Shown here in pieces: positions 23,321 to 35,572 of a stretch of 64,000 nucleotides of DNA (positions are counted from its first letter, which is position 1; each line of letters opens with the position of its first letter). Below the pieces are notes generated by a model. It did no database searches. It had not been told where the DNA came from and saw only the letters and a list, made by a program, of their open reading frames with translations. The stretch spans positions 18,744,527 to 18,808,526 of the forward strand of contig OX485808.1 in NCBI GenBank assembly GCA_950295325.1, given 5' to 3'. Both the position numbers and the translations under genes were made by a program. Source of the DNA: Polytrichum commune (Eukaryota; Streptophyta; Polytrichopsida; Polytrichales; Polytrichaceae).

Positions 23321-24138
23321 TTGATGAGGACATCAATCTCCTTTAGTGGGGGAGAGACGCTAGTAGCACACTTAGCTTCGAGGTTAATTACTCCACAACA
23401 TTAACTTGTTCTTTGGCTTGAGGGAATAAAGTCCAAACTTTAGTGGTGCAAAGAGAAAAGTATGAGATGAGGTCCTAGTCTTGTACTTGTGCTTGGTTAA
23501 TGGAAGAGGGGGAATAGATATGCCAAACTAGGTTGGGTAAGCCGAGTAATTGGGGGCCATGGCTTGGAGGGGCCTTGGATAAAACCAAGAAACTTCTTAG
23601 TTGTGGGCTTGTCCGGGCGGGGACAAGGTGATGGCGCGTGCTCATAAAAGTGCTACCCGCGAGCTAATGAAAGTTGGCGCATGGGAGTCATGAACCCATG
23701 TCTCGAAAGAGCAAAGTGGGAACCGAGTCGGGCGGGACTTGGCATCACCCCCGTGCGATCGAGGCGTGGCTTAACAATGGAAAGCCATCTCGGAGTTGCA
23801 ACCGAGACAACTTAGTGGAAGCGTTGAGGTCTCGCCTAGATGTGTCACGTTAGGCTAGTGGAGCCTAACGGGGGAGGCCCCAAAGGAGGGGCAACCCAAG
23901 TGAGTCCTAAAGTAGGTGGGTCTAGTATAGGTTAGGTCCTTGGATGAGAGATCCAAGGTCGCTAACGGACCACCTAGGAACGACACCTTTGGGACTATGC
24001 CAAATTTGAAGATGCATTGTGGGGGTCGCGCCCTAAGGTAAACACAATGCCGCACCATAGAGGATGGCAACTTGAGAATTGGTGTGCCGACTACGAGTAT
24101 AGTCGATGAGGGCATCGACTCCGTTTGGTGGGGGTGAG

Positions 24139-25111
24139 TGTCGCGCACCTCTCCATGAGGAGTGCCCGAAACACCATGGGCACAAGGGGGACCCCGGAGT
24201 GACACCCGGGACTTGTGGCGCCGTTGGTGAGAGGGCCCAAGTGATCCTAGTGTGGGTGAGGGCCCCGGGCGTTGGGAACGCCTCCCACCCACGAAGACTA
24301 GGAGGCACAAGGGTAAGGCCATGAGCTATGCGTAGCTCATGGCGTGGTGATTCTAGAAAGCTCAAGAACACCTCAATCGGAGGTGTGAGCTAGGAGTTAT
24401 GGCCATTTGAGTGGGGTGCTGTCCCGGGACAGCGCCCTGGTACAGCAGTGCCTGGGAGTGATTCCCGGGACTGCCAAGGTTCAAACAGGCATAACTTCCT
24501 CAAGACTTGCCCGAATGGGCCAAGCGAGGAGTCCATCGGCATCTACGTGAAGCGTAGATGAGGATGGAGTGGTTGGTTGTTATGATCAGACATCATACAA
24601 GGAAGTTATGATGGTCTGAAGCTGCTAGTGGGTTCTAGGCCCAGCAGCTAAAGGAAAATGTCCACTTGGCCCCAACTCTTGGTAGAGAGACAAGAGGTTG
24701 GTTGACGGTGGGGTAGGGGCCCCGCGTGAAGTCCTAGAGGCTTATATGGGTGAGGTGGTGTGGCCTCACCCACCCGAGGCCGAACGGCAAGGCCTCCATG
24801 GGCTTTGGCCTATTGTGAGGCCATAGTTGCCTAGTATGGTTCGGGTTGTTGTAGTGTTGGTCCGGCAACGCGATGATCAACATAGGATTGGACTTCCATG
24901 GATGGAAGTCCACATTGGGGAAATGGGTTACCGATTAAGGGGTGAGTCCCGAAAGCAAAGTAGGAGGGTTGGTTCCCTCCTATGAACTATTGGTCCGGGG
25001 TAAGAGGAGCTAACCATTAGCATGGCGGAATGCGAAGGGTTAGCGACTCGTAACCTTTGCTAGAATTGAAAATTGGCAAGATTATTAAGGGACCTAGCAA
25101 GGGTTGCGACA
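24139..25111 (+). repeat. 3' LTR of element D
   Basis: 973-bp LTR preceded by GGTGGGGGTGAG and ending GTTGCGACA at 25111, where it meets TATATCTTC of element E in the opposite orientation. Confidence 0.95.
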
Positions 25112-25340
25112 TATATCTTCTTTTATGCACGGCCAATGGTACCTCCTTGACACCATTCTACGGCGGTTTTTTCTTTCTCCTCTATGGCCGGCAATAAGAC
25201 TATCATATTCCTCCTTCAAAACCGATAGCCTCAACTTGCCTTGTGACACATATACCCGACTTTGCTTGCATTTGAACAATCCGTCCACCAACTTAACCTC
25301 GTTAAGCACCTTGCTCTTGCGAAGCTCACCTAAAAGCATT
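25112..25340 (-). pseudogene. Element E truncated integrase N-terminus
   Basis: On the minus strand it reads ELRKSKVLNEVKLVDGLFKC up to RRYHWPCIKEDI and is then cut by the D LTR end. No catalytic residues remain. Confidence 0.8.
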
Positions 25341-25769
25341 TGTGCTTTGGGGTAGTAAATTTACCCCTCCCGTATCTTGCATCACAAGTTTCCTTCACCG
25401 GCACACATTAGCCACAAGGTTTGGATGGTTCTCATTGCTTGGAACTCTTCCGGTCTACTTCGCGCATCCGGCACCACATTTCCACGGTCCGGTTTGTGGA
25501 TCAAATCCACCTTCATAAGCGCCAAACTATCATGCCACCGCAATGACTTGGCGCTCACTTGCGCTTGAATGTCAAAATTCTTTTAGGACACATTGTCCAT
25601 GTAGACCTTTGCTTTGTGCAACCCCAAATAGTGTCGCCACATCTTCAAGCAATGCACTACGGCAAAGAAATTCTTTGTCATGAGTTGGTTGTCTTCTTTG
25701 ACAACCATCGAGCTTCATGCTCCCATATGCAATGGCCCTCCAATTACACATAATCCACCATTGGCAAAG

Positions 25770-26620
25770 TCGCTCACCCCCGTATGCACCTCAAAAGGTT
25801 TGTCAAGCTCCGCGAACTTGAGCACGGGCGTCTAAGAACACTTGCTCTCAAGCTCCCCAAAGACTTGGTGGCAAGGCTCATCCCACTCTTGGGATAGCCA
25901 TTTCTTCCACAAGTCGGATAAGGTCGGATAACCATCAAGCTTAACGCTCTCATATGCAATGGCCATCCATCTTACGTTAACCATCCGCCAATGGCAAAGT
26001 CACTCGCCCCCCCCCCCCCCCCCGTATGCACCTCAAAAGGTTTGTCAAGCTCCGCGAACTTGAACACGGGTGGCAAAGGCAACTTTGTATTAAGCTCCCC
26101 AAAGATTTTGGGGCAAGGCTCATCCCACTCTTGAGATAGCCATTTCTTTCACAAGTCGCACAAGGTTTGACAACCTTTAAGCTTAATGGTCCCATATGCA
26201 ATGGGTATCCATCTCGGATCAACATCCGCCAATGGTAAAGTTACTCGCCCCCGTATGCACCTCAAAAGGTTTGTCAAATTTCGCAAACTTGAGCATGGGC
26301 GGCGAAAAGAACTTCGTCTTAAGCTCCTTAAAGACTTGGTGGCAAGGCTCATCCCACTTTTGGGATAGCCATTTCTTGCATAAGTTGGACAAGGTCGGAC
26401 AACCATCGAGCTTCATGCTCTTATATACAATGGCCATCCATTTTGCCTCAACATCCGCCAATGCTAAAGTCACTCGCCCCCGTATGCACCTCAAAAGGTT
26501 TGTCAAAGTCCGCGAACTTAAGCACGGGCGGCGAAGAGAACTTGTTTTTGAGCCCCCAAAGGCTTGGTGACAAGGCTCATCCCACTCTTGGGATAGCCAT
26601 TTTCCTCAATAAGTTGAATA
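25770..26620 (-). repeat. Four tandem RT-RNase H junction units in element E
   Basis: Repeats start near 25796, 26037, 26267 and 26497 (CTCAAAAGGTTTGTCAA), giving periods of about 230-240 bp. A poly-C run around 26007-26023 lengthens one unit. The minus-strand product again contains PFEVHTGASNFTIGG-like segments. Confidence 0.83.
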
Positions 26621-26983
26621 AGGTCCTAGCAACCTTAGAAAACTCTCGAATGAAGTTGTGGTACTAATTGGCTAGGCCAACAAATGACCTAAGCCCCTTT
26701 TTGAATGAAGGGCCAATTCTCCTTTTGGATTGCCTTGACATTCTTCATGTTCGTCCACCAACTTCCTTTGTCACCACATACCTTAAGAACTCAATCTCTC
26801 GTTGAGCAAAGTTATTTTTCATTCCTTGGCGGTAATTTTTTTTTGGACAACACATTGGTGAATACATCCTTGTATCTCACCAACATCTCACCAATGTGGT
26901 TTGGGGGAGGCCCATCTTTCCTAGCCTCCCCATACGTTCCTTGGAGTTGCTCCAATTGAACCACGACCATTATGTTTTTTTTT

Positions 26984-27430
26984 TTAAAAAAAAAAAACAA
27001 TTCGGTCCATTAAGACCAAATTCAACTTAGGTCCTCCTACCATAGGAGTCATTGTTAATTTGAACTTCAATTCTTTGCCATTATGACACATCATAATGCA
27101 CCGCAAGCACACCGGCTTGCACCTCACATCTATCATGTGAGTTACAAAGAAGGTGGCCTTCACAATGACATGCATTTCATCTATTTCACATGGTGTGAAA
27201 TAGTGACAAAATTCCAATGTCTCACATTGAAAGGTTACATGCATCGCGGCCTCCTTTGTCTCATGCGGTTTGCCCTTTCCAAACCGCACCTTGGTGGGCT
27301 TCACCACTCTACCAATCGGCAAACCCCAACTCCCTTGTGAGCTTTGGGGTCATGAAAGAATGCCTTAACTCTTTATCAATACATGAGACATTTCTCCCAT
27401 TCATTTGAGCCTCAAGGTACAAAATACTTG
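26984..27430 (-). pseudogene. Element E protease relic
   Basis: 27322-26984 on the minus strand encodes TFQCETLEFCHYFTPCEIDE and MIDVRCKPVCLRC. Upstream the DKE triplets lie at 27369-27377. The relic ends at a T/A homopolymer hairpin near 26985. Confidence 0.78.
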
Positions 27431-27469
27431 GCCTCGGCTTTAGGCTACTAGCCTTGGCCACAAAGCCAT

Positions 27470-27680
27470 CGTCCAACATTTGGTGCTCGGCAACTTGGCT
27501 TGGCTTGGTCCGCAAAGCAAACTTTAAACATTTCATCCGCGGGACAAATTGGTTTGGTGCCACAAAACAAATTTCTAATAATTTGTCCGCAAAACAAACA
27601 TGTTTTGCCTTGGTAGCACAAAGCCACCTTCCCACACTCCGTCCGCGGCACCAACATGTTTTGCCTAAGTAAAATGGACC
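27470..27680 (-). repeat. CCGCGG-centred tandem array (element E)
   Basis: Three to four units in the complement (CATTTCATCCGCGGGAC; GTTTTGCCTTGGTAGCAC; CTCCGTCCGCGGCAC). It is shorter than in C and G. Confidence 0.75.
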
Positions 27681-28316
27681 AAACAATTTGCACTCATTTC
27701 TTTGGGACCTACTTTGGCTAAAGCCACTTGTCGTGATGCGCCGCCCAACTTCTCTTTGGGACCATCGGCTTCAATGCTCTTGCAAACTTGATGGTCCCCA
27801 CCATGTCCTCAAGAAGCCTTGGGGACTTAAACAAGGCATCCATCACCCGCTTTTAAAACCCCACCTAAAAGGATGCATTTCTTAGAAAGCTCGTCCGTTT
27901 TAGGTGTATCCTTCATTTGTGCGTTTGAATAGCGCACATAGGCCTTAAGAGGCCCCGGGTGCCTCATTAGCACCAAAATCATTCCAACATCAATACCTTC
28001 CAAACATTTCGAATTGGAATTTCAATCCAACCTTAATGCCCTCCAAGGTTTTGGGTGCTTTCGGTATTCTAGGCCCCAAATGTTTTTTGAGGTTTGCAGG
28101 AGCCCTTTCCAAAGCACTCCTCCATTTTCCTTACCAAATCCACCCTCATGCCCACCATTGTCATTAGAACCAATGGTATGGTCAAATTCCACTTGCACAT
28201 GATCCTTGTTCCAATTTGAGCCTCACAACCTTTTGGAAACCCCGGGCTCACCATCACAACCCGCATTTTTTATAGCCATATTTCCCTCAAAGTGTGAGCT
28301 CAAAAGTTGGAACCCT

Positions 28317-28328
28317 GCTCTGATACCA
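28317..28328 (-). other. Primer binding site (element E)
   Basis: The minus strand reads TGGTATCAGAGC two bases from the LTR end, complementary to initiator-Met tRNA. Confidence 0.92.
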
Positions 28329-28330
28329 AG

Positions 28331-29305
28331 TGTCGCAACCCTTGCTAAGCCCCTTAGCAATCTTGCCAATTTTCAATTCTAGCAAAGGTTACGAGCGCTA
28401 ACCATTCGCATTCCGCCATGCTAATGGTTAGCTCCTCCTACCCCGGACCTTATAGTTCATAGGAGGGAACCAACCCTCCTACTTTGCTTTAGGGACTCAC
28501 CCCTTAATCGGTAACCCATTTCCCCAATGTGGACTTCCATCCATGGAAGTCCAATCCCATGTTGATCATCGCGTTGCTGGAGCAACACTACAACAACCCG
28601 AACCATACTAGGCAACTATGGCCCCACAATGGGCCAATGCCCATGGAGGCCGTGCCGTTCGGCCTCGGGTGGGTGAGGCCACACCACCTCACCCATATAA
28701 GCCTCTAGGACTTCACGCGGGGCCCCTACCCCACCGTCAACCAACCTCTTGTCTCTCTACCAAGAGTTGGGGCCAAGTGGACATTTTCCCTTAGCTACTG
28801 GGCCTAGAACCCCCCCCAGCAGCTTCAGACCATCATAACTTCCTTGTATGATGTCTGATCATCACAACCAACCACTCCATCCTCATCTACGCTTCACGTA
28901 GATGCCGATGGACTCCTCGCTTGCCCCATTCGGACAAGTCTTGAGGAAGTTATGCCTGTTTGAACCTTGGCAGTCCCGGGAATCACTCCCAGGCACTGCT
29001 GTACCTGGGCGCTGTCCCAGGACAGCACCCCACTCAAATAGCCATAACTCCTAGCTCACACCTCCGATTGAGGTGATCTTGAGCATTCTAGAATCACCAC
29101 GCCATGAGCTACGCATAGCTCATGGCCTCACCCTCATGCCTCCTAGTCTTCGTGGGTGGGAGGCGTTCCCAACGCCCGGGGCCCTCACCCACACTAGGAT
29201 CACTTGGGCCCTCTCACCAACGGCGCCACAAGTCCCGGGTGTCACTCCGGGGTCCCCCTTGTGCCCATGGTGTTTCGGGCACTCCTCATGGAGAGGTGCG
29301 CGACA
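28331..29305 (-). repeat. LTR shared by elements E (5') and F (3')
   Basis: 975-bp LTR. Its left side carries the PBS of E, and its right side is followed by CTCACCCCCACC, the complement of the polypurine tract that ends element F. One LTR therefore serves two internal regions. Confidence 0.95.
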
Positions 29306-30099
29306 CTCACCCCCACCAAACGGAGTCGATGCCCTCATCGACTATACTCGTAGTCGGCACACCAATTCTCAAGTTGCCATCCTCTATGGTGCGGCATTGT
29401 GTTTACCTTAGGGCGCGACCCCCACAATGCATCTTCAAATTTGGCATAGTCCCAAAGGTGTCGTTCCTAGGTGGTCCGTTAGCGACTTTGGATCTCTCAT
29501 CCAAGGACCTAACCTATACTAGACCCACCTACTTCGGGACTCACTTGGGTTGCCCCTCCTTTGGGGCCCCCCCCGTTAGGCTCCACTAGCCTAACGTGAC
29601 ACATCTAGGCGAGACCTCAACGCTTCCACTAAGTTGTCTCGGTTGCAACTCCGAGATGGCTTTCCATTGTTAAGCCACGCCTCGATCGCACGGGGGTGAT
29701 GCCAAGTCCCGCCCGACTCGGTTCCCACTTTGCTCTTTCGAGACATGGGTTCATGACTCCCATGCGCCAACTCTCATTAGCTCGTGGGTAGCACTTTTAT
29801 GAGCACGCGCCATCACCTTGTCCCCGCCCGGACAAGCCCACAACTAAGAAGTTTCTTGGTTTTATCCAAGGCCCCTCCAAGCCATGGCCCCAATTACTTG
29901 GCTTACCCAACCTAGTTTGGCATGTCTATTCCCCCTCTTCCATTAACCAAGCACAAGTACAAGACTAGGACCTCATCTCATACTTTTCTCTTTGCACCAC
30001 TAAAGTTTGGACTTTATTCCCTCAAGCCAAAGAACAAGTGCATGTTGTGGCATAATTAACCTCGAAGCTAAGTGTGCTACTAGCGTCTCTCCCCCACTA

Positions 30100-31640
30100 A
30101 AGGAGATTGATGTCCTCATCAATGCCTACGCTTCATTTTATTGGAATCCTTAGCCTTAGTTTCTTCAAAGTGCTTCACCTATTCATTGGTGTTCACCATG
30201 TCTCTTGCCGCCACCCAAGCGGTTTCTTTTTCATGGTATCCTCACCATTTCACCAAGTACTCTTTTGTACATTTTTTTCATTTTCACTTGGGCTTCCTAC
30301 ACTTGAAGGTGCCCTCCTACCTCATGTTCCAAATGACCTCCACAAGGTCGGGAGGTGGCCTAATCACTTGCTTGTGATCGGGCCACAAGGTGTCGTCCTA
30401 AAATGACTTTCGTATTGAGACATGAAATGTCGGATGCACTTTGATCTCCGGCGGTAATTCCAACTTATATATGTCCTTGACCACTTGTTCCACAATGGGA
30501 AACGGATCTCCAATTTTGGACATGAACTTTGGAGTGAGGCCTTCCAGCTAAGTGAAGTTGTTCACATTCAACAACACCTTTTGGCCCACCTCATTCTCCA
30601 CTTCGCGTCTTCCGGCATTGACTTGCACTCCGTAGCACCTTCGGGCTTTCTCCACCAACAACTTGGTCATCTCTAAGACTTGTTCACCATCCTTGGCCAA
30701 GTCCTCACCATCTTGGTTGAACTCTAGTGTTGAATGTGCCCCCTCGAGAGCTAGGTTAATAGGTTGGAGCGCATCCACTCCATAAGCCACCACCAAAGAC
30801 CACCCCTTGGTAGCCAAGTGCGTGGCTACATTGCAATTACACTCCGCTCGACCCACATAGTCCGCCCAATCTCCTTGGTCCGCCCCCACCAAGTTCCTCA
30901 AGTATTGCTTCAAGACTCCATTCACACGTTCCGATTTCCCATTCATTTGGGAATGCAAGGTCGTGCTAAACCTTAGTTTCATTCCGACCTCCTTAGAGAA
31001 ATGCATTGAAAATGCACTTGTGAACTTTGGATCTTGATCCCACACAATCACTCTTGGCAACCCGTGGTGCCTCAACCATCCTTTGAGAAAAGGCTATGCG
31101 GTCTCCAACGCGGTGGCGGTTCCCACAATCGGCACCATGTGTGCCCACTTGGCAAACCGCTCTACCATCAACAAGATGGCATCATACCCATGTGACTCCG
31201 GCAAACTTGTGATCAAGTCCATGCACATACCATGCCATGGCGCCAACGGGATAGGCAACGGTTGCAAGAAGCCGCCTTGCTTTTGGTAAGAGGCTCGGTT
31301 CACTTTGCACTTTGATTCAAGCCTTCACAAAGTGGGCTATATCTTCCTTTATGCACCGCCAATGGTACCTCCATGACACCATTCTATGGCGGTTTTTTCT
31401 TTCTCCTCTAAGGCCGGCAATAGGACTATCAAATTCTTCCTTCAAAACCGATAGCCTCAACTTGCCTTGTGGCACATACACCCAACTTTGCTTGCACTTG
31501 AACAATCCGTCCACCAACTTAACCTCTTTGAGCACCTTGCTCTTGCGAAGTTCACCTAAAAGTTTTTGTGCTTTTGGGGTAGTTAATTTACCCCTCCCGT
31601 ATCTTGCATCAGAAGTTTCCTTTGCTGGCACACATTAGCC
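30100..31640 (-). pseudogene. Element F integrase and chromodomain relic
   Basis: 31631-31317 carries the zinc-binding part (YHWRCIKEDIAHFVKA). 31303-31094 carries [14 protein letters not shown]. 31075-30548 is a 175-codon open core with VWDQDPKFTS and QMNGKSERVN, reaching NAGRREVENEVGQKVLLNV. The chromodomain remnant is near 30130-30300. This is the best preserved integrase core in the window, but stops still split it. Confidence 0.87.
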
Positions 31641-31989
31641 ACAAGGTTTGGATGGTTCTCATTGCTTGGAACTCATCCGGTCTACTTCGCGCATCCGGCA
31701 CCACATTTCCACGGTCCGGTTTGTGGATCAAATCCACCTTCATAAGCGCCAAACTATCATGCCACCGCAATGACTTGGCGCTTACTTGCGCTTGAATGTC
31801 AAAATACTTTTAGGACACATTGTCCATGTAGACCTTTGCTTTGTGCGACCCCAAATAGTGTCGCCACATCTTCAAGCAATGCACTACGACAAAGAAGTTC
31901 TTTGTCATGAGTTGGTTGTCTTCTTTGACAACCATCGAGCTTCATGCTCCCATATGCAATGGCCATCCATCTTACATCAACAATCCGCC

Positions 31990-33080
31990 ATTGGCAAAGT
32001 TAATCAACCCCGTATGCACCTCAAAAGGTTTGTCAAGCTCTGCGAACTTGAGCACGGGCGTCTAAGAACACTTGCTCTCAAGCTCCCCAAAGACTTGGTG
32101 GCAAGGCTCATCCCACTCTTGGGATAGCCATTTCTTTCACAAGTCGGATAAGGTCGGATAACCATCAAGCTTAACGCTCTCATATGCAATGGCCATCCAT
32201 CTTACATTAACCATCCGCCAATGGCAAAGTCACTCGCCACCCCGTATTCACCTCAAAAGGTTTGTCAAGCTCCGCGAACTTGAACACGGGTGGCAAAGAC
32301 AACTTTGTATTAAGCTCCCCAAAGACTTTGGGGGCAAGGCTCATCCCACTCTTAAGATAGCCATTTCTTTCATAAGTCGCACAAGGTTTGACAAACTTTA
32401 AGCTTAATGCTCCCATATGCAATGGGCATCCATCTTGGATCAACATCCGCCAATGGTAAAGTCACTCGCCCCCGTATGCATCTCAAAAGGTTTGTCAAAT
32501 TTCGCAAACTTGAGCACGGGCGGCGAAGAGAGCTTGCTCTTAAGCTCCTCAAAGACTTGGTAACAAGGCTCATCCCACTCTTGGGATAGCCATTTCTTGC
32601 ACAAGTTGGACAAGGTCGGACAACCATCGAGTTTCATGCTCTTATATGCAAAGGGCATCCATTTTGCCTCAACATCCGCCAATGCTAAAGTCACTTGCCC
32701 CCGTATGCACCTCAAAGGTTTGTCAAACTCCACGAACTTGAGCACGGGTGGCGAAGAGAACTTGGTCTTAAGCTCCCCAAAAGGCTTGGTGGCAAGGCTC
32801 ATCCCACTCTTGGGATAACCATTTCTTGCACAAGCCGTACAAGGTTCGACAACCATGGAGCTTAATGCTCCCATAAGCAATGGTTATCCATCTTGGACCA
32901 ACATCCGCCGATGGTAAAGTCCTTCGTTTCCATGTGCATCTCAAAATGCTTGTGAAAGCTCGGGAACTTAACCACATCTTGTGAAGGAAACTTGCTCTTG
33001 AGCTCCCCAAAGGCTTGGTGACAAGGCTCATCCCACTCTTGGGATAGCCATTTTTCCAACAAGTTGACTAAGGTCCTAGC
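31990..33080 (-). repeat. Five tandem RT-RNase H junction units in element F
   Basis: Copies of CATCCCACTCTTGGGATAGCC or variants near 32110, 32342, 32571, 32801 and 33029 mark five units of about 229 bp. The innermost unit (about 32880-33060) is the most diverged and adjoins the RT connection domain FVGLANYYHHFI (33212-32862). Confidence 0.85.
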
Positions 33081-33499
33081 AACCTTAGAAACACCTCGAA
33101 TGAAGTGGTGGTAGTAGTTGGCTAGGCCAACAAATGACCTTAGCCCTTCTCTTGAGTCAAGGGCCAATTCTCCTCTTGGATTGCCTTGACATTTGTCATG
33201 TTCATCCACCAACTTCCTTTGTCATCACATACCTCAAGAACTCAATCTCTCGTTGAGCAAGTTTTTTTTTTTTTTTTTTTTTCCCAATCGTTGGCGGTAA
33301 CATTTTGGACAACTCATTGGTGAATACATCCTTGTACCTCACCAACATCCCACCAATGTGGTTTTGGGGAGGCCTATCTTTCCTAGCCTCCCCATGAGTT
33401 CCTTGGAGTTGCTCCAATTGAACCACGACCATTATAATTATGTTTTTCCGTTTATTCATTTGGTCCATTAAGACCAAATTCGAATTGGTTCCTCCTACC

Positions 33500-33900
33500 A
33501 TAGGAGTCCTTGTCAATTTGTAGTGCAATTCTTTGCCATCAAGACATCACAAATGCACCGCAAGCTCACCGGCTTGCACCTCACATCTATCATGTGAGTT
33601 CCAAAGAAGGCGGCCTTCACAATGACATGCATTTCATCTATTTCACATGGTGTGAAATTTTGACAAAAATCCAATGTCCCACATTGAAAAGTTACATGCA
33701 TCGCGGCCTCCTTTGTTTCATGCGGTTCGCCCTTTCCAAACCGCACCTTGGTGGGCTTGCCCGCTCTATCAATCGGCAAGCCCCAACTCCCTTGCGAGTT
33801 TTGGGCTCAAGAAGGAATGGTAGCCTCTTTATCAACCCATGAGACATTTGTCCCATTCATTTGAGCCTCAAAGTACAAAAGACTTGGCCTCGGCTTGAGG
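33500..33900 (-). pseudogene. Element F protease relic
   Basis: 33779-33513 on the minus strand encodes TFQCGTLDFCQNFT and MIDVRCKPVSLRC. DKE lies at 33825-33833. Confidence 0.78.
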
Positions 33901-34583
33901 CTACTAGCCTTGGCCACAATGCCATCATCTTACATTCGGTCCGCGGCATAAGTATTATTTGGCGTGGTACCTATCTCCCCTCAACGTCCATTGTTGTAAG
34001 GCACCACCAAATTTCTTATTGGGGTCATCGGCCTTAATGCTCGTTGCAATTTTGATGATCCCCGCCACAACCTCAATAAACTTTTGGAAATTTGAACTTG
34101 GTATTCACCACCCGCTTTTGAAACCCCACCTAAAACGATGTACTTCTTAGAAAACTCGTTCATCTAAGATGCACAATTCATTTGGGTGTGAAATTCGCGC
34201 ATATACGCCTTAAGAGGCCCGCACGCCTCATTTCCACCAAATTCATTCCAACATCATCAATATCTTCCAAGCATTTCGAATTGGAATTTCAATCCAACAT
34301 TAATGCCCTCCAAGGTTTTGGGTGCATTCGGTATTCTAGGCCCCAAATGCTTTTTTGAGGTGTGCGGGAGCCCTTTCAAAGGACTCCACCAATTACCTTA
34401 CCGAATCCACCATCATGCCCACCATTGTCATTAGAACCAATGCTATGGTCAAATTCCCTTTACACATGATCTTTGTTCCACTTTGAGCCTCACAACCTTT
34501 TGGAAACCCCGGGCTAACCATAATAACCCTCACGTTTGATAGCCATGTCTCCCTCAAAGTGCTAGCTCAAATATTGGAACCCT

Positions 34584-34595
34584 GCTCTGATACCA
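34584..34595 (-). other. Primer binding site (element F)
   Basis: The minus strand reads TGGTATCAGAGC, two bases from the LTR at 34598. Confidence 0.92.
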
Positions 34596-34597
34596 AG

Positions 34598-35572
34598 TGT
34601 CGCAACCCTTGCTAAGCCCCTTAGCAATCTTGCCAATTTTCAATTCTAGCAAAGGTTACGAGCGCTAACCATTCGCATTCCGCCATGCTAATGGTTAGCT
34701 CCTCCTACCCCGGACCTTATAGTTCATAGGAGGGAACCAACCCTCCTACTTTGCTTTAGGGACTCACCCCTTAATCGGTAACCCATTTCCCCAATGTGGA
34801 CTTCCATCCATGGAAGTCCAATCCCATGTTGATCATCGCGTTGCTGGAGCAACACTACAACAACCCGAACCATACTAGGCAACTATGGCCCCACAATGGG
34901 CCAATGCCCATGGAGGCCGTGCCGTTCGGCCTCGGGTGGGTGAGGCCACACCACCTCACCCATATAAGCCTCTAGGACTCTACACGGAGCCCCTACCCCA
35001 CCGCCAACCAACCTCTTGTCTCTCTACCAAGAGTTGGGGCCAAGTGGACATTTTCCCTTAGCTACTGGGCCTAGAACCCCCCCCAGCAGCTTCAGACCAT
35101 CATAACTTCCTTGTATGATGTCTGATCATCACAACCAACCACTCCATCCTCATCTACGCTTCACGTAGATGCCGATGGACTCCTCGCTTGCCCCATTCGG
35201 ACAAGTCTTGAGGAAGTTATGCCTGTTTGAACCTTGGCAGTCCCGGGAATCACTCCCAGGCACTGCTGTACCTGGGCGCTGTCCCAGGACAGCACCCCAC
35301 TCAAATAGCCATAACTCCTAGCTCACACCTCCGATTGAGGTGATCTTGAGCATTCTAGAATCACCACGCCATGAGCTACGCATAGCTCATGGCCTCACCC
35401 TCATGCCTCCTAGTCTTTGTGGGTGGGAGGCGTTCCCAACGCCCGGGGCCCTCACCCACACTAGGATCACTTGGGCCCTCTCACCAACGGCGCCACAAGT
35501 CCCGGGTGTCACTCCGGGGTCCCCCTTGTGCCCATGGTGTTTCGGGCACTCCTCATGGAGAGGTGCGCGACA
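34598..35572 (-). repeat. 5' LTR of element F
   Basis: 975-bp LTR, TGTCGCAACCC to GTGCGCGACA. By eye it is very close to the 28331-29305 LTR over most of its length, sharing the CTACTGGGCCTAGAACCCCC and CTGGGCGCTGTCCCAGGACAG variants, which supports pairing of these two. Confidence 0.95.

Larger units (their letters stand above)
18120..25111 (+). mobile_element. Ty3/gypsy chromovirus element D, plus strand, with nested solo LTR
   Basis: Internal region 18120-24138 (interrupted by the solo LTR 18688-19663) plus the 3' LTR 24139-25111. It starts at GCAGGGTTCC immediately after the shared LTR; the 12 bases CTTGGTATCAGA present in other copies are absent, so the primer binding site is destroyed. 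Array, protease, RNase H and integrase relics follow in normal order. The 3' LTR terminus is intact and joined to truncated element E (TATATCTTC). Confidence 0.9.
25112..29305 (-). mobile_element. Ty3/gypsy element E, minus strand, 3' half missing
   Basis: The 5' LTR is 28331-29305 and the PBS 28317-28328; the internal part runs leftwards to 25112, where it stops inside the integrase zinc-binding region (YHWPCIKEDI) at the D LTR terminus. It contains the CCGCGG array, the protease relic with DKE (27369-27377), the RT deletion and four RNase H units. A T/A run at 26977-26997 and a long poly-C run at 26007-26023 lie inside. Confidence 0.88.
28331..35572 (-). mobile_element. Ty3/gypsy element F, minus strand, structurally complete but degenerate
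   Basis: 5' LTR 34598-35572, PBS 34584-34595, internal 29306-34597, 3' LTR 28331-29305 (shared with E). Like A it lacks the CCGCGG array. The corresponding segment (33945-34020) is the A-type GGCGTGGTACCTATCTCCCC sequence. It has five RNase H units, the most of any copy here, and an 18-base T run at 33266-33283 at the RT deletion joint. The right LTR end abuts TCTAGTGTTG of truncated element G. Confidence 0.9.

Noticed and set aside
12107-25111. One long composite retrotransposon
   Set aside because: Polypurine tracts, LTR termini and repeated domain order show separate copies sharing an LTR.
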